From assembly GCA_005884765.1 (NCBI GenBank), contig VAZV01000137.1, forward strand, positions 1-53,304: a stretch of DNA of 53,304 bases, given 5' to 3'. A model generated the notes under the pieces. The model ran no database searches. It saw only the letters and a list, made by a program, of their open reading frames with translations, and had not been told where the DNA came from. This DNA is from Alphaproteobacteria bacterium. GTDB lineage: Bacteria > Pseudomonadota > Alphaproteobacteria > Rhizobiales > Xanthobacteraceae. A program made the position numbers and the translations under genes. This document shows, piece by piece, positions 16,968 to 24,805 of the stretch (position 1 is its first letter; each line of letters starts with the position of its first letter).

Positions 16968-17741
16968 ATGGTTTCGATTTTCCTGCGCTCGCTCGCCTTC
17001 AACGTGCTGTTCTATTTCGTGCTGGTGGCGTTGATCATCATTGCAATTCCGACTTTGGCGATGCCGCTGCCGGCGCTGTTGACGGTCGCCGGATGGTGGG
17101 CGCGAAGCAGCATCTTCCTGATGCGCGTGGTCTGCAACATCAGGGTGGAATTTCGCGGCGTCGAAAAAATCCCAAAAGGTCCGCTGATCGTCGCCTCGAA
17201 ACATCAGTCGATGTGGGAGACGTTCGCGCTGCTGCCGTGCTTCGAACAACCGATCTTCATCGTCAAGCGCGAGCTGACCTGGATTCCGGTGTTCGGCCTG
17301 TTTCTGATCAAGGCGCGCATGATCTCCGTTGACAGGGGCGCAGGCGCCCGCGCGTTGAAGGACATGACGCGCCGCGCCGCCGCAGCGGTCCGAAGCGGCC
17401 GCCAACTCGTCATCTTTCCGGAAGGCACGCGAACGCCTGTCGGCGCGCCGCCGCGCTATAAGCCCGGTGTAGCCCAGGTCTATGTCGGCAGCGGTGTGAA
17501 CTGCCTGCCGGTCGCGCTCAATTCCGGGCTGTTCTGGCCGCGCCGGACTTTTAGGCGCTATCCGGGAACGCTGGTGGTCGAATTTCTCGATCTGCTGCCG
17601 CCGGGGCTGCCACGGGATCAATTCCTCGCCCGTGCCCGTGAGGTGATCGAGGACGCCACCAACCGCATCGTCGAGGCCGGGCGAGTCGAGCAGGCGCAAT
17701 TGTTCGGCAGGGTGAACAGCCCGGCGTCGGCGAAAGGGTAG
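16968..17741 (+). CDS. plsC: PlsC-type lysophospholipid acyltransferase
   Basis: A 257-residue 1-acyl-glycerol-3-phosphate acyltransferase-like protein with N-terminal membrane helices (SLAFNVLFYFVLVALIIIAI). The catalytic box reads KHQSMWET: His is present, but the usual Asp of HX4D is Glu, a variant common in alphaproteobacterial members. The substrate box FPEGTRTP and the final block VNCLPVALNSG are typical. It should make phosphatidic acid or acylate a related lysolipid at the inner membrane. It sits 11 bp after the YdcF gene. Confidence 0.9.
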   Translation: MVSIFLRSLAFNVLFYFVLVALIIIAIPTLAMPLPALLTVAGWWARSSIFLMRVVCNIRVEFRGVEKIPKGPLIVASKHQSMWETFALLPCFEQPIFIVKRELTWIPVFGLFLIKARMISVDRGAGARALKDMTRRAAAAVRSGRQLVIFPEGTRTPVGAPPRYKPGVAQVYVGSGVNCLPVALNSGLFWPRRTFRRYPGTLVVEFLDLLPPGLPRDQFLARAREVIEDATNRIVEAGRVEQAQLFGRVNSPASAKG

Positions 17742-17771
17742 TCATAAGTCCGGTCCTAGCTACCTATCGGG

Positions 17772-18281
17772 ATGAAAGTGCCAATCAAAATCCAACCGAT
17801 TTGGGAGAACGTTTTGCATAGATGGCAACGATCGGTCCGCGCGTTGGGTGCGCTTGCATTTTTTTATGCTTTCTGCGGCTTCGCGGGGGAGTCGGCTTAC
17901 GCCGATGGCTCAGTATCATCACTAGGCATGGGCTACGGCGCGCCCAATCAAGCAGCGTTTGCGCGATTCCTGGCCGTGATACAGCAGTATAATGCGTCGG
18001 GCGAGCGCTTCCGCATCGACGGCCACTGTCAATCCGCCTGCACGATGTTCCTTTCGATACGCAATGTCTGCGTCGCTCCCGGCGCCTCGCTGTTGTTTCA
18101 CGCTGGCGGCTCCATGCAGAAGGGCATCATCAATCCCTCCACCACGCAGCAAATGCTCAGCACTTATAACGCTGGCTTGCGCCAGTATGTCACCGACAAC
18201 CATTTCATGGAAACGTTCGCCTTTCATACGATTTCCGGTAGCCAAATCATCAAGCGCTTCGGTTACCCGGCATGTCGGTAG
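17772..18281 (+). CDS. Exported protein with ClpP/COG3904-like motif
   Basis: A 169-residue protein with a membrane/signal segment (about 22-45, ending SAYA). The segment FRIDGHCQSACTMFLSIRNVCVAPGASLLFHAGG (Ser 88, His 110) matches the pattern of COG3904-type periplasmic proteins with a ClpP/crotonase fold, where the Ser follows a Gly-rich turn and the His is in FHA. Three cysteines (86, 90, 100) in this block could form a disulfide. A periplasmic serine hydrolase is inferred; the substrate is unknown. It lies 30 bp after plsC on the same strand but has its own small spacer, so operon membership is uncertain. Confidence 0.75.
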   Translation: MKVPIKIQPIWENVLHRWQRSVRALGALAFFYAFCGFAGESAYADGSVSSLGMGYGAPNQAAFARFLAVIQQYNASGERFRIDGHCQSACTMFLSIRNVCVAPGASLLFHAGGSMQKGIINPSTTQQMLSTYNAGLRQYVTDNHFMETFAFHTISGSQIIKRFGYPACR

Positions 18282-18353
18282 GCAAGTTGAGCTAGAACTT
18301 CGTGGACCACTCCGACGCACATCGAACCGGACCAGTTCGGGCAGGTCTGATGA

Positions 18354-18426
18354 TGTCCGCTGTTAGGGCTAGATCGAAAGTGGCTGCCAGAGGATCAAAC
18401 CGGCGCTTTTGACCTGAAGCAGAAAC
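18354..18426. repeat. 73-bp dispersed intergenic repeat, copy A
   Basis: The copy begins TGTCCGC and contains TCAAACCGGCGCTTTTGACC, a 20-base stretch identical to copy B at 19215-19287. It ends near AAGCAGAAAC. Copies A and B have the same length, and copy C at 20809 is slightly diverged. The element lies between two same-strand genes and codes for nothing convincing. Confidence 0.65.
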
Positions 18427-18471
18427 CAAACGAACCTGTACTCGTTGGCTTTTGGCCGCTAGCTTCGGATC

Positions 18472-19146
18472 ATGACTTGCTCCGTTCTTCTAGACCTCGA
18501 CGGCACCCTGATTGATTCGCAGCCCGGCATTTTGGCAAGTTGCCTCGCGGCGCTGCGCACTCTTGGACACGAACCGAATGAAATCCTTGACATCAAGCGG
18601 GTCATCGGGCCGCCGCTGGAGGACGTGATGCAATTCTTGCTACAGCCATATGGGGACGACAGGATTGCTGAGGCAGTATCGGCTTTTCGTCAGCACTACG
18701 GTGAAAGCGGCCTTCTCGGAAGCGAGCCCTACCCGGGAATAGGCAATTCTCTAAGAGAGATGCAGCAAGGAGGATTGCGATTATATTTGGCAACATCGAA
18801 GCGGGAGGCATTCGCACGTCGCATCCTGGAGCATTTGGAGCTTGCGGCATATTTCGATGGCATCCACGGCTCGGTGCCGGGCGGAGAGCTGGACCACAAG
18901 CCTGAGCTGCTCGCCTATATCTTGTCTGAGCATAATATTACGCCCACGCGCAGTTTAATGGTCGGGGACCGCCGCTACGACATCTCCGGCGCCCATGCGG
19001 TTGGAATGCGCGGTCTTGGCGTGCTCTGGGGTTATGGTACCCGAGACGAACTAGAAGGCGCTGGCGCAGATCAATTGGTGGAATCAACTATTGATTTTGC
19101 TCGCACAGTTCTCGCGATGGTTAGTGCAAAGCGGCCTTTGACCTAG
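18472..19146 (+). CDS. HAD-superfamily phosphatase (Gph-like)
   Basis: A 224-residue haloacid-dehalogenase hydrolase. Motif I DLDGTLID with nucleophile Asp 8 and acid Asp 10, motif II Thr/Ser in LYLATSKRE, Lys in HKPELL and motif IV MVGDRRYDISGA are all present. A helical cap between about residues 15 and 80 gives it the phosphoglycolate-phosphatase/beta-phosphoglucomutase shape. Likely substrates are small phosphate esters, but the exact one cannot be read from the sequence. It is flanked on both sides by copies of the 73-bp repeat, suggesting a self-contained transcription unit. Confidence 0.88.
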   Translation: MTCSVLLDLDGTLIDSQPGILASCLAALRTLGHEPNEILDIKRVIGPPLEDVMQFLLQPYGDDRIAEAVSAFRQHYGESGLLGSEPYPGIGNSLREMQQGGLRLYLATSKREAFARRILEHLELAAYFDGIHGSVPGGELDHKPELLAYILSEHNITPTRSLMVGDRRYDISGAHAVGMRGLGVLWGYGTRDELEGAGADQLVESTIDFARTVLAMVSAKRPLT

Positions 19147-19214
19147 GCCTCCCAATTGCAATCGAGACGATCGCTATTGACACACCGACCAGACCAGTCG
19201 GGCCGATCTGGCGA

Positions 19215-19287
19215 GGTCCGTTGATCGGGATAAACCGGAAGCGGTCGGCGGCGCGTCAAACCGGCGCTTTTGACCCAGAGGCGACAC
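19215..19287. repeat. 73-bp dispersed intergenic repeat, copy B
   Basis: This copy begins GGTCCGTTGATCGGG, carries the shared 20-base core TCAAACCGGCGCTTTTGACC and ends GCGACAC. It has the same length as copy A. The gap 19147-19508 holds this repeat and the 14-bp tandem repeat at 19426 and no supported gene. Confidence 0.65.
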
Positions 19288-19425
19288 TTGCCCCAAGCGC
19301 TCCGACGGCAACTTCGCGTCCACGTATGTCGTCCAAATTCCCTGCCTTGATAACGAGACCCGTTCAAGCAACTCTTTGCCGGTTACACAGGTAGAGATTT
19401 CTTAATTCATCTCCTTTAAGGGTGC

Positions 19426-19467
19426 GCTGCCCTCTCTAAGCTGCCCTCTCTAAGCTGCCCACTCTAA
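19426..19467. repeat. 14-bp tandem repeat, three copies
   Basis: GCTGCCCTCTCTAA occurs head to tail at 19426-19439, 19440-19453 and, with one change, 19454-19467. It lies about 40-80 bp before the start of the GT87-like gene, inside its likely leader. The unit length and copy number are the same as in the repeat at 16102, but the sequence is unrelated. Confidence 0.85.
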
Positions 19468-19508
19468 TCAAGAGAGGTCCTTCTTGAACAAGAAATTTCC
19501 TGCGATCG

Positions 19509-20720
19509 ATGACTCATCGAGTTGACCATTTACGGCCCCTGCACAACCAAAGATTGTTAATTTGGGGGCTTTTGGCACTGGGGCTGTACGACGGCACCTA
19601 TGTCGTCCAGTGGTGGCTGGGAGCACCGGAGCCACAGTTCGGCGATTTCTTTGGGTTCTGGTCATTCGGCAGGTTCGCGGCAACTTTCGGTTCGGCAATC
19701 TATGATCCATTTTCGTTGGTGGCATATCAGCACACGCTCGATACTGCGCTGACTGGTGGCTACCCCTATCCCTACCCGCCGACCTTTTTGCTGATCCTCA
19801 TTCCATTGGGAATGATGACCCTGCCGTTAGCTTATTTTTGCTGGATTGCGTTGACCTTCTCGCTTTACGTATTTGCAACGCTGGGACGCAATTGGCGGTC
19901 TATATCCAGCCTTGCATTGCTGACGGCACCGACGACTTTACTAACGGTGATTTCGGGCCAGAATGGCCTACTTTCAGCCGCCCTGCTAATTGGGGGATTA
20001 CGCTGCCTAACGCGTTGGCCGGTGTATGGCGGCATCTTACTGGGCTTATTGACCTACAAGCCGCAATTTCTGCTGCTGCTCCCAATCGTTTTGATAGCAT
20101 CACGAAACATCCGGGCTATGCTGGCCGCCTGCGCGACTGTGTTGTTCGCTGTGGTGGTCAGCAGCGCGGCGCTCGGTTGGTCGATCTGGCAGGTTTGGAT
20201 ATCGGGGTTTCCGACTTTTCAACATCTTCTGCAAGCCAATCAGGCAAGTCTCGATCATCTAATGCCAACGATGGTCGCTGGGGCGCGTAGCATAGGAGCG
20301 CCAGCCAGCGTCGGCTATATGGCCCAGCTCTTGTGTTCCGGTGTGGTTGGGGTGCTGACATGGCGCGCTTGCAAGCGAGGCATTAGCGAACAAGCAATTG
20401 CCATGGCGGCTATCGGCACCATTGTCGTTGCCCCCTACGCGATGATTTACGATATGCCGATGATCGCCGCTGCCGTCGCTATCGACTGGAAAGCGCGCAC
20501 GAGCGCATGCGTGCCGATCAAAATCCCGGAGGTCGTGTTGGTGGTAGCCTTATTCGCCTGCATTCTCGGCATGGTTACGAGTTTGCTTCCCTTCGCGGCT
20601 TCGGTTCTGGTTTTCGTGCTTTTCTTAGTCATAGCGGGCTCACGCAAAGCTGCATTGAACGATGGAGCCGATGAAGCTGGTCTCCCGATCAACGCAAATC
20701 TCCCCAACTCGCACGGCTGA
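19509..20720 (+). CDS. Polytopic membrane protein, GT87/DUF2029-like
   Basis: A 403-residue protein with roughly ten hydrophobic segments. The first periplasmic loop has acidic residues (FGDFFGFWSFGRFA) and then GGYPYPYPPTFLLIL, with LLTYKPQFLLLLPIVLIASRN further on. These are typical of the DUF2029/GT87 family of polyprenol-phosphate-dependent mannosyltransferases (GT-C fold). It would transfer a sugar from a lipid carrier on the periplasmic face. No other glycan genes are nearby, so the acceptor is unknown. Base composition is a little less GC-rich than in neighbouring genes. ATG 19509 is the first start in frame. Confidence 0.82.
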   Translation: MTHRVDHLRPLHNQRLLIWGLLALGLYDGTYVVQWWLGAPEPQFGDFFGFWSFGRFAATFGSAIYDPFSLVAYQHTLDTALTGGYPYPYPPTFLLILIPLGMMTLPLAYFCWIALTFSLYVFATLGRNWRSISSLALLTAPTTLLTVISGQNGLLSAALLIGGLRCLTRWPVYGGILLGLLTYKPQFLLLLPIVLIASRNIRAMLAACATVLFAVVVSSAALGWSIWQVWISGFPTFQHLLQANQASLDHLMPTMVAGARSIGAPASVGYMAQLLCSGVVGVLTWRACKRGISEQAIAMAAIGTIVVAPYAMIYDMPMIAAAVAIDWKARTSACVPIKIPEVVLVVALFACILGMVTSLLPFAASVLVFVLFLVIAGSRKAALNDGADEAGLPINANLPNSHG

Positions 20721-20808
20721 CAACGTCAAACCCGGACGCATACACACAAGAGAAGTACGAGAATATCGTCTTTTGGCACCTTTGAGACATCGCAGCAGCC
20801 GCCTGGCA

Positions 20809-20880
20809 TGTCCGTTTATCCGGGAAGACCGGAAGTGACCTGTCGGCGGTCAAACCGACGCGAATGACGCAAAGCCAGAG
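20809..20880. repeat. 73-bp dispersed intergenic repeat, copy C (diverged)
   Basis: It begins TGTCCGTTTATCCGGG, continues with GACCGGAAGTGACC and GGTCAAACCGACGCGAATGACGC, and ends near AAAGCCAGA. The order of blocks matches copies A and B, with several substitutions in the core. It lies in the 259-bp gap between the GT87-like gene and the metallopeptidase gene. Confidence 0.55.
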
Positions 20881-20979
20881 CGGGCCGCTGAACACGGGCA
20901 CGCCGCGATGACTTAGGCGGTTGTTGCCAGCAGAATCGTGTGACACCATCTAAGTAGTTGTCATGACTTCTGGATCCCT

Positions 20980-22008
20980 ATGCCACGCCGGAAATACGCT
21001 TGGGAAAAGCTGTCGGATGAGCAGTTGCTCAAGCAACGCCTCAGTAGTCTGAGGGTTGCGGTCGAAGACACTTGGCTCGAGGATTGTCTTGGCACTCTCC
21101 ATGAAGAGCTCGAAGGTCGGGGCATCCGGCTGCGGCCGCACGCATGGATATCGAGCGAATGGTTTAGTCCGGCAAATGTGCCCGGCATTGCCATTCCATT
21201 CTATCTCACCCATCCCCGCCTGATGAAGATCGAGAAGAAAATGATGCTCGACGTCGAGGGCGGCACTTGGTCCGAGTGCATGGCCATTCTTCGTCACGAG
21301 GCGGGCCATGCCGTGCAGCACGCCTACCAGCTGCAGCGCCGTCGGCGTTGGCAGCAGCTGTTCGGCCCGTCCTCGAAACACTACCCGCGCTACTACCGGC
21401 CCAATCCGGCCAGCCGGCGCTATGTCCAGCATCTTCGGCTCTGGTACGCGCAGAGCCATCCGGACGAGGATTTCGCCGAAACCTTCGCGGTGTGGCTGCG
21501 ACCACGTTCAAACTGGCGGACGCGCTATGCCGGTTGGCCGGTGCTGAAGAAGCTCAACTATGTCGACGAACTGATGGACGAAATCGCCGGGAAGCGGCCG
21601 CTGATCACGACGCGGGAGCGTGTCGATCCGCTCCATGAGCTCAGCCAGACGCTTGGCGACCATTACCAAAAAAAGCAGGCGTTCTATACCTTCAGGCCAC
21701 CGAAGACTTATGACCGCGACCTCTCCCGGCTCTTTTCCGCTGATCCACGGCATCGCCGGGAGCGACCGGCTTCGGCTTTCATCAGGCGGCACCGCGCCCA
21801 GATCAGGCAGCTGGTTGCGCGGTGGACGGGCGAGAACCAACTTACGCTTGATGCTGTGCTTGACGACATGATCTCCCGCTGCCGCGAGCTCAATCTGCGT
21901 GCCGTCGGGCCCGAACGGAAGCTTGTGATCAACTTCACCATCCTGTTGACCGCCAAGACCATGCACGCGCTGTTCGGTCCGTCGCGGCGCAAATGGATCG
22001 CGCTATGA
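20980..22008 (+). CDS. Putative zinc metallopeptidase of an ATP-grasp pair
   Basis: A 342-residue soluble protein. The zinc motif HEAGH lies at 106-110, with His 106, Glu 107 and His 110. The segment HPDEDFAETFAVWLRPRSNW (160-179) supplies the likely third, acidic ligand, as in gluzincin-like peptidases. The rest is rich in Arg and helical, and there is no signal peptide, so it acts in the cytoplasm. It ends ATGA with the ATP-grasp gene (four-base overlap), so the two proteins are made together. I recall such proteins annotated as putative zinc-binding metallopeptidase, often beside a D-Ala-D-Ala-ligase-like gene. A role in processing a peptide made or modified by the ligase is inference. Confidence 0.82.
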   Translation: MPRRKYAWEKLSDEQLLKQRLSSLRVAVEDTWLEDCLGTLHEELEGRGIRLRPHAWISSEWFSPANVPGIAIPFYLTHPRLMKIEKKMMLDVEGGTWSECMAILRHEAGHAVQHAYQLQRRRRWQQLFGPSSKHYPRYYRPNPASRRYVQHLRLWYAQSHPDEDFAETFAVWLRPRSNWRTRYAGWPVLKKLNYVDELMDEIAGKRPLITTRERVDPLHELSQTLGDHYQKKQAFYTFRPPKTYDRDLSRLFSADPRHRRERPASAFIRRHRAQIRQLVARWTGENQLTLDAVLDDMISRCRELNLRAVGPERKLVINFTILLTAKTMHALFGPSRRKWIAL

Positions 22009-23045
22009 GACGCCTGCGCATTTTGGTGCTCATGCATCCGGACTTCGTGCCCCCGGACTCGACCGACGGATACACCGCGCGGCAAATCAATGAATGGAAA
22101 ACAGAGTACGACGTCGTGAGCACCTTGCGCGCGGCCGGCCATGAAGTTCGCCCGCTCGGCGTGCAGGAGGAAATCAAGCCGGTGCGCGACGAGATCGAAG
22201 GTTTCAAGCCGCACGTGGTATTCACGTTGCTCGAGCAATTTTACCATGAGCCCGTGCCGGTGTATGACCAGCACATCGCAAGCTATCTCGAGCTGATGCA
22301 GATCCCCTATACCGGGTGCAACCCGCGTGGCCTGATCCTGGCGCGCGGCAAGGATCTGTCCAAGACGTTGGTGCACTATCGCCGGGTCGCAGTGCCGGCC
22401 TTCGCCGTGTTCCCGATGCGCCGCAAGGTCAAACGGCCAGCGCGTCTTGCGCTGCCGCTGATCGTCAAGAGCCTGAACGAGGATGGATCCTGGGGTATCT
22501 CGCAGGCATCCGTCGTCGATACGGACGAGAAGCTCGCAGAGCGCGTCGCCTTCATCCACGAGCAGATCGGAACTGCCGCCATCGCCGAGCAATATATCGA
22601 GGGACGTGAACTCTATGTCGGAGTGCTCGGCAACAATCGGCTGCGAGTTCTGCCGGTTTGGGAATTGCAATTCGGCACCATGGGCGGCGAGGGTGCACGA
22701 CAAATAGCCACCGAAAAGGTAAAGCACGATACTGGTTACCAGGAGCGCGTCGGAATTGTAGATGGGCCGGCCAAGAACCTTACGCCGGAGGTATCCGCCC
22801 GTATTCAGGCAATAGCGAAACGCATCTACCGAACGCTGGGCCTCGATGGATACGCGCGCATCGACTTTCGCCTCTCTGCCGACGGCACTCCGTATTTCAT
22901 TGAAGCGAACCCTAATCCCGAAATCGCGAAGAGCCAGGAGTTCGCCACGGCGGCTCGGCATGACGGACTCGAGTACCCGGACCTGCTGCATCGCATTTTG
23001 AATCTCGGGATAAGCCGGGCAAAGGCTGGCGTATCCGCAGGCTGA
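22005..23045 (+). CDS. ATP-grasp ligase, D-Ala-D-Ala ligase-like
   Basis: A 346-residue ATP-grasp enzyme. The N-terminal Rossmann-like part (RILVLMHPDFVPP) is followed by the ATP-grasp core: LPLIVKSLNEDGSWGIS for ATP binding, AEQYIEGRELYVGVLG, then GLDGYARIDFRLSADGTPYFIEANPNPEI with the metal-binding Glu and Asn. ATG 22005 overlaps the metallopeptidase stop, so translation is coupled. It differs from housekeeping Ddl in its N-terminus (GYTARQINEWKTEYDVVSTLRAAGHEV) and is not in a cell-wall cluster. It should join a carboxylate to an amine with ATP; the substrates are unknown. Confidence 0.88.
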   Translation: MRRLRILVLMHPDFVPPDSTDGYTARQINEWKTEYDVVSTLRAAGHEVRPLGVQEEIKPVRDEIEGFKPHVVFTLLEQFYHEPVPVYDQHIASYLELMQIPYTGCNPRGLILARGKDLSKTLVHYRRVAVPAFAVFPMRRKVKRPARLALPLIVKSLNEDGSWGISQASVVDTDEKLAERVAFIHEQIGTAAIAEQYIEGRELYVGVLGNNRLRVLPVWELQFGTMGGEGARQIATEKVKHDTGYQERVGIVDGPAKNLTPEVSARIQAIAKRIYRTLGLDGYARIDFRLSADGTPYFIEANPNPEIAKSQEFATAARHDGLEYPDLLHRILNLGISRAKAGVSAG

Positions 23046-23140
23046 AAGGCAGCGCGAGACCTTCCGAGTAAAGAAGGAGTTGATTTCGTAGGGAACAGAC
23101 GACGAGGCTGCTGCAGATCGCAGCGGCCTTAATCCTAGGA

Positions 23141-24055
23141 TTACGAGCCTATGAATCCCAGAAGCTCGCTGAGCAAGCGCTCGCGGTGAGTTAGTATGAG
23201 GGCGTGTGGAGCACCTTCGACGACCACCAATTTGCAATTAGGTATGAGGCGAGCGGTCTTGGCGCCCGTAATTGGCAAGGGATGGCTGGCGTCCTTATCT
23301 CCCTGGATGATCAGGGTCGGCAGCCTGATCTTGCTAATCGCGGAACGGAGGTCGGGAGCGATAAGCGTAGCCAGCACGATCGGAAGCGGCACGCTCATCA
23401 TCATTGATTTGATCCAATACCGTGTTTCCGGGATCGTGTCCGGCGTGAAAAACGGTGCTTCGTTGTCCGCAATCCACTTTGGGAAATCGTGCGCGACTGC
23501 TTTGAACTGCGCTTCTGCGGCCGATGGGGGAATTCCGTCGGGGTTGTCCTCGGTCTTGAGCAGGAATGGGGTCCCCGGCGCACAGAGAACCAATTGGGAG
23601 ATTCGCGCGGAGCCGTGGCGCTCCAGATATTGGACGGCCTCGCTCGCCCCCATCGAATATGCGACCAATATAACTTGTTGAAGGTCTAGTTGCTCGATCA
23701 CTGAAGCAACGTCGTCAGCAAGCGTGTCTAGATCGTATCCGCTTGTGGGAACTTCCGAGCGACCATGACCGCGACGATCCGGAGCGACACAGCGAAAGCC
23801 CCGCGCCGTAAAGGCGGCGATATGAGTGCCCCAAACGTCAGAATTGAGGGCCCACGGTGATAGCAGAACGATCGAACGTCCCGATCCCCAGTCTTGTACG
23901 AACAACTTGGTGCCGTCGCGCGCGTTGACGAAATGAGGTCGGCGCTCCGCGTTTGACGATTGACGCGTACTCGATTCGGTTGCGGCTGCCGAAGCCGGCG
24001 ACGCCGCGCCCAGGCCTCCAATCGCAGCTGCTTCGAGAACTGTACGACGATCCAT
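23141..24055 (-). CDS. Tat-exported alpha/beta hydrolase
   Basis: A 304-residue hydrolase. The N-terminus MDRRTVLEAAAIGGLGAASPASAA has the twin Arg and a hydrophobic run of a Tat signal, so the enzyme is folded before export. The catalytic triad is visible as Ser 134 in AYSMGAS, Asp in IIQGDKDASHP and His in VEGAPHALILTH. GRSEVPTSGYDLDTLADDV is typical of the chloroperoxidase/esterase-like group. It may be an esterase or cofactor-free haloperoxidase-type enzyme; the substrate is unknown. It is convergent with the ATP-grasp gene. Confidence 0.88.
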   Translation of the reverse strand: MDRRTVLEAAAIGGLGAASPASAAATESSTRQSSNAERRPHFVNARDGTKLFVQDWGSGRSIVLLSPWALNSDVWGTHIAAFTARGFRCVAPDRRGHGRSEVPTSGYDLDTLADDVASVIEQLDLQQVILVAYSMGASEAVQYLERHGSARISQLVLCAPGTPFLLKTEDNPDGIPPSAAEAQFKAVAHDFPKWIADNEAPFFTPDTIPETRYWIKSMMMSVPLPIVLATLIAPDLRSAISKIRLPTLIIQGDKDASHPLPITGAKTARLIPNCKLVVVEGAPHALILTHRERLLSELLGFIGS

Positions 24056-24190
24056 GCTCTTTCCCCTTGATGTTGCATCGAATGAAGGTCTTGCAGCGAT
24101 GCACTGTTTGCAGCCGCGGAACGATTACCTGTGAGGTAATTTGTATTTTGACTCGCGCGGTTTCGCGCAGACCGTCGCGGAATGCCGTCC

Positions 24191-24805
24191 CTAGGGCGCT
24201 TCCTGCTCACCCGGTCGGGGCAGCTGAATCGGATGTGCGTCGTGCAGCATCATCGCCAGCCGATGCAATTGGTTGTCGCGAAAGCCGGCTGCCTCGATCG
24301 CCTTGACGGTCGAAAGAACATAGTCGCGGTTGATGCCGGACCGGCCGTGGCCCTGGAGCACATGACGAAGCTGCTCGGCAAGCGACAGCCGTCCGGCATA
24401 CTGCACATGGCCGCGGTCAACCACATAAGCGAGCGCGCTGACGCGCTGCCGCGGGTCATTCTCGAGCCACAGCGAACGCGTCACCTCGCGATAGACCGAT
24501 GTCACCTGCTCGCGCTCGCGCAGGTAGGCAATCGTCGAGGTGCGGTGTTTCTCGGCGACGCGGAACGCGATGCCGCGGCAGGCGCCGCCGCGATCTAATC
24601 CCAGCACCAGGCCCGGCTTCTCCGGCGTGCCGCGATGCACGAAGGAGTAAACGCAGAGTGCACGATGCTCGCCGATCAGCCGCGCCGGGACCCGTTCGAC
24701 GAACTCAAAGCCGGGCCGCCACATCAGCGAGCCATAGCCAAACACCCAAAGGTCGCCTTGAAGGTCGCCTTGGGATTCCGATTCGGAGGGGGTAATTGCT
24801 GACAT
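24191..24805 (-). CDS. ChaC-like gamma-glutamylcyclotransferase
   Basis: A 204-residue protein of the ChaC family. The substrate loop FGYGSLMWRPG (22-32), the FVHRGTPEKPGLVLGLDRGG block and the catalytic Glu in IAYLREREQVTSVYREV match glutathione-specific gamma-glutamylcyclotransferases, which break glutathione to 5-oxoproline and Cys-Gly. The gene is alone between a hydrolase gene and a long non-coding stretch. ATG 24805 is the only reasonable start although no strong ribosome site precedes it. Confidence 0.9.
   Translation of the reverse strand: MSAITPSESESQGDLQGDLWVFGYGSLMWRPGFEFVERVPARLIGEHRALCVYSFVHRGTPEKPGLVLGLDRGGACRGIAFRVAEKHRTSTIAYLREREQVTSVYREVTRSLWLENDPRQRVSALAYVVDRGHVQYAGRLSLAEQLRHVLQGHGRSGINRDYVLSTVKAIEAAGFRDNQLHRLAMMLHDAHPIQLPRPGEQEAP

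Noticed and set aside
21708..23237. 509-codon minus-strand frame across the metallopeptidase and ATP-grasp genes
   Set aside because: It runs antisense over two genes with clear motifs and has no motif of its own.
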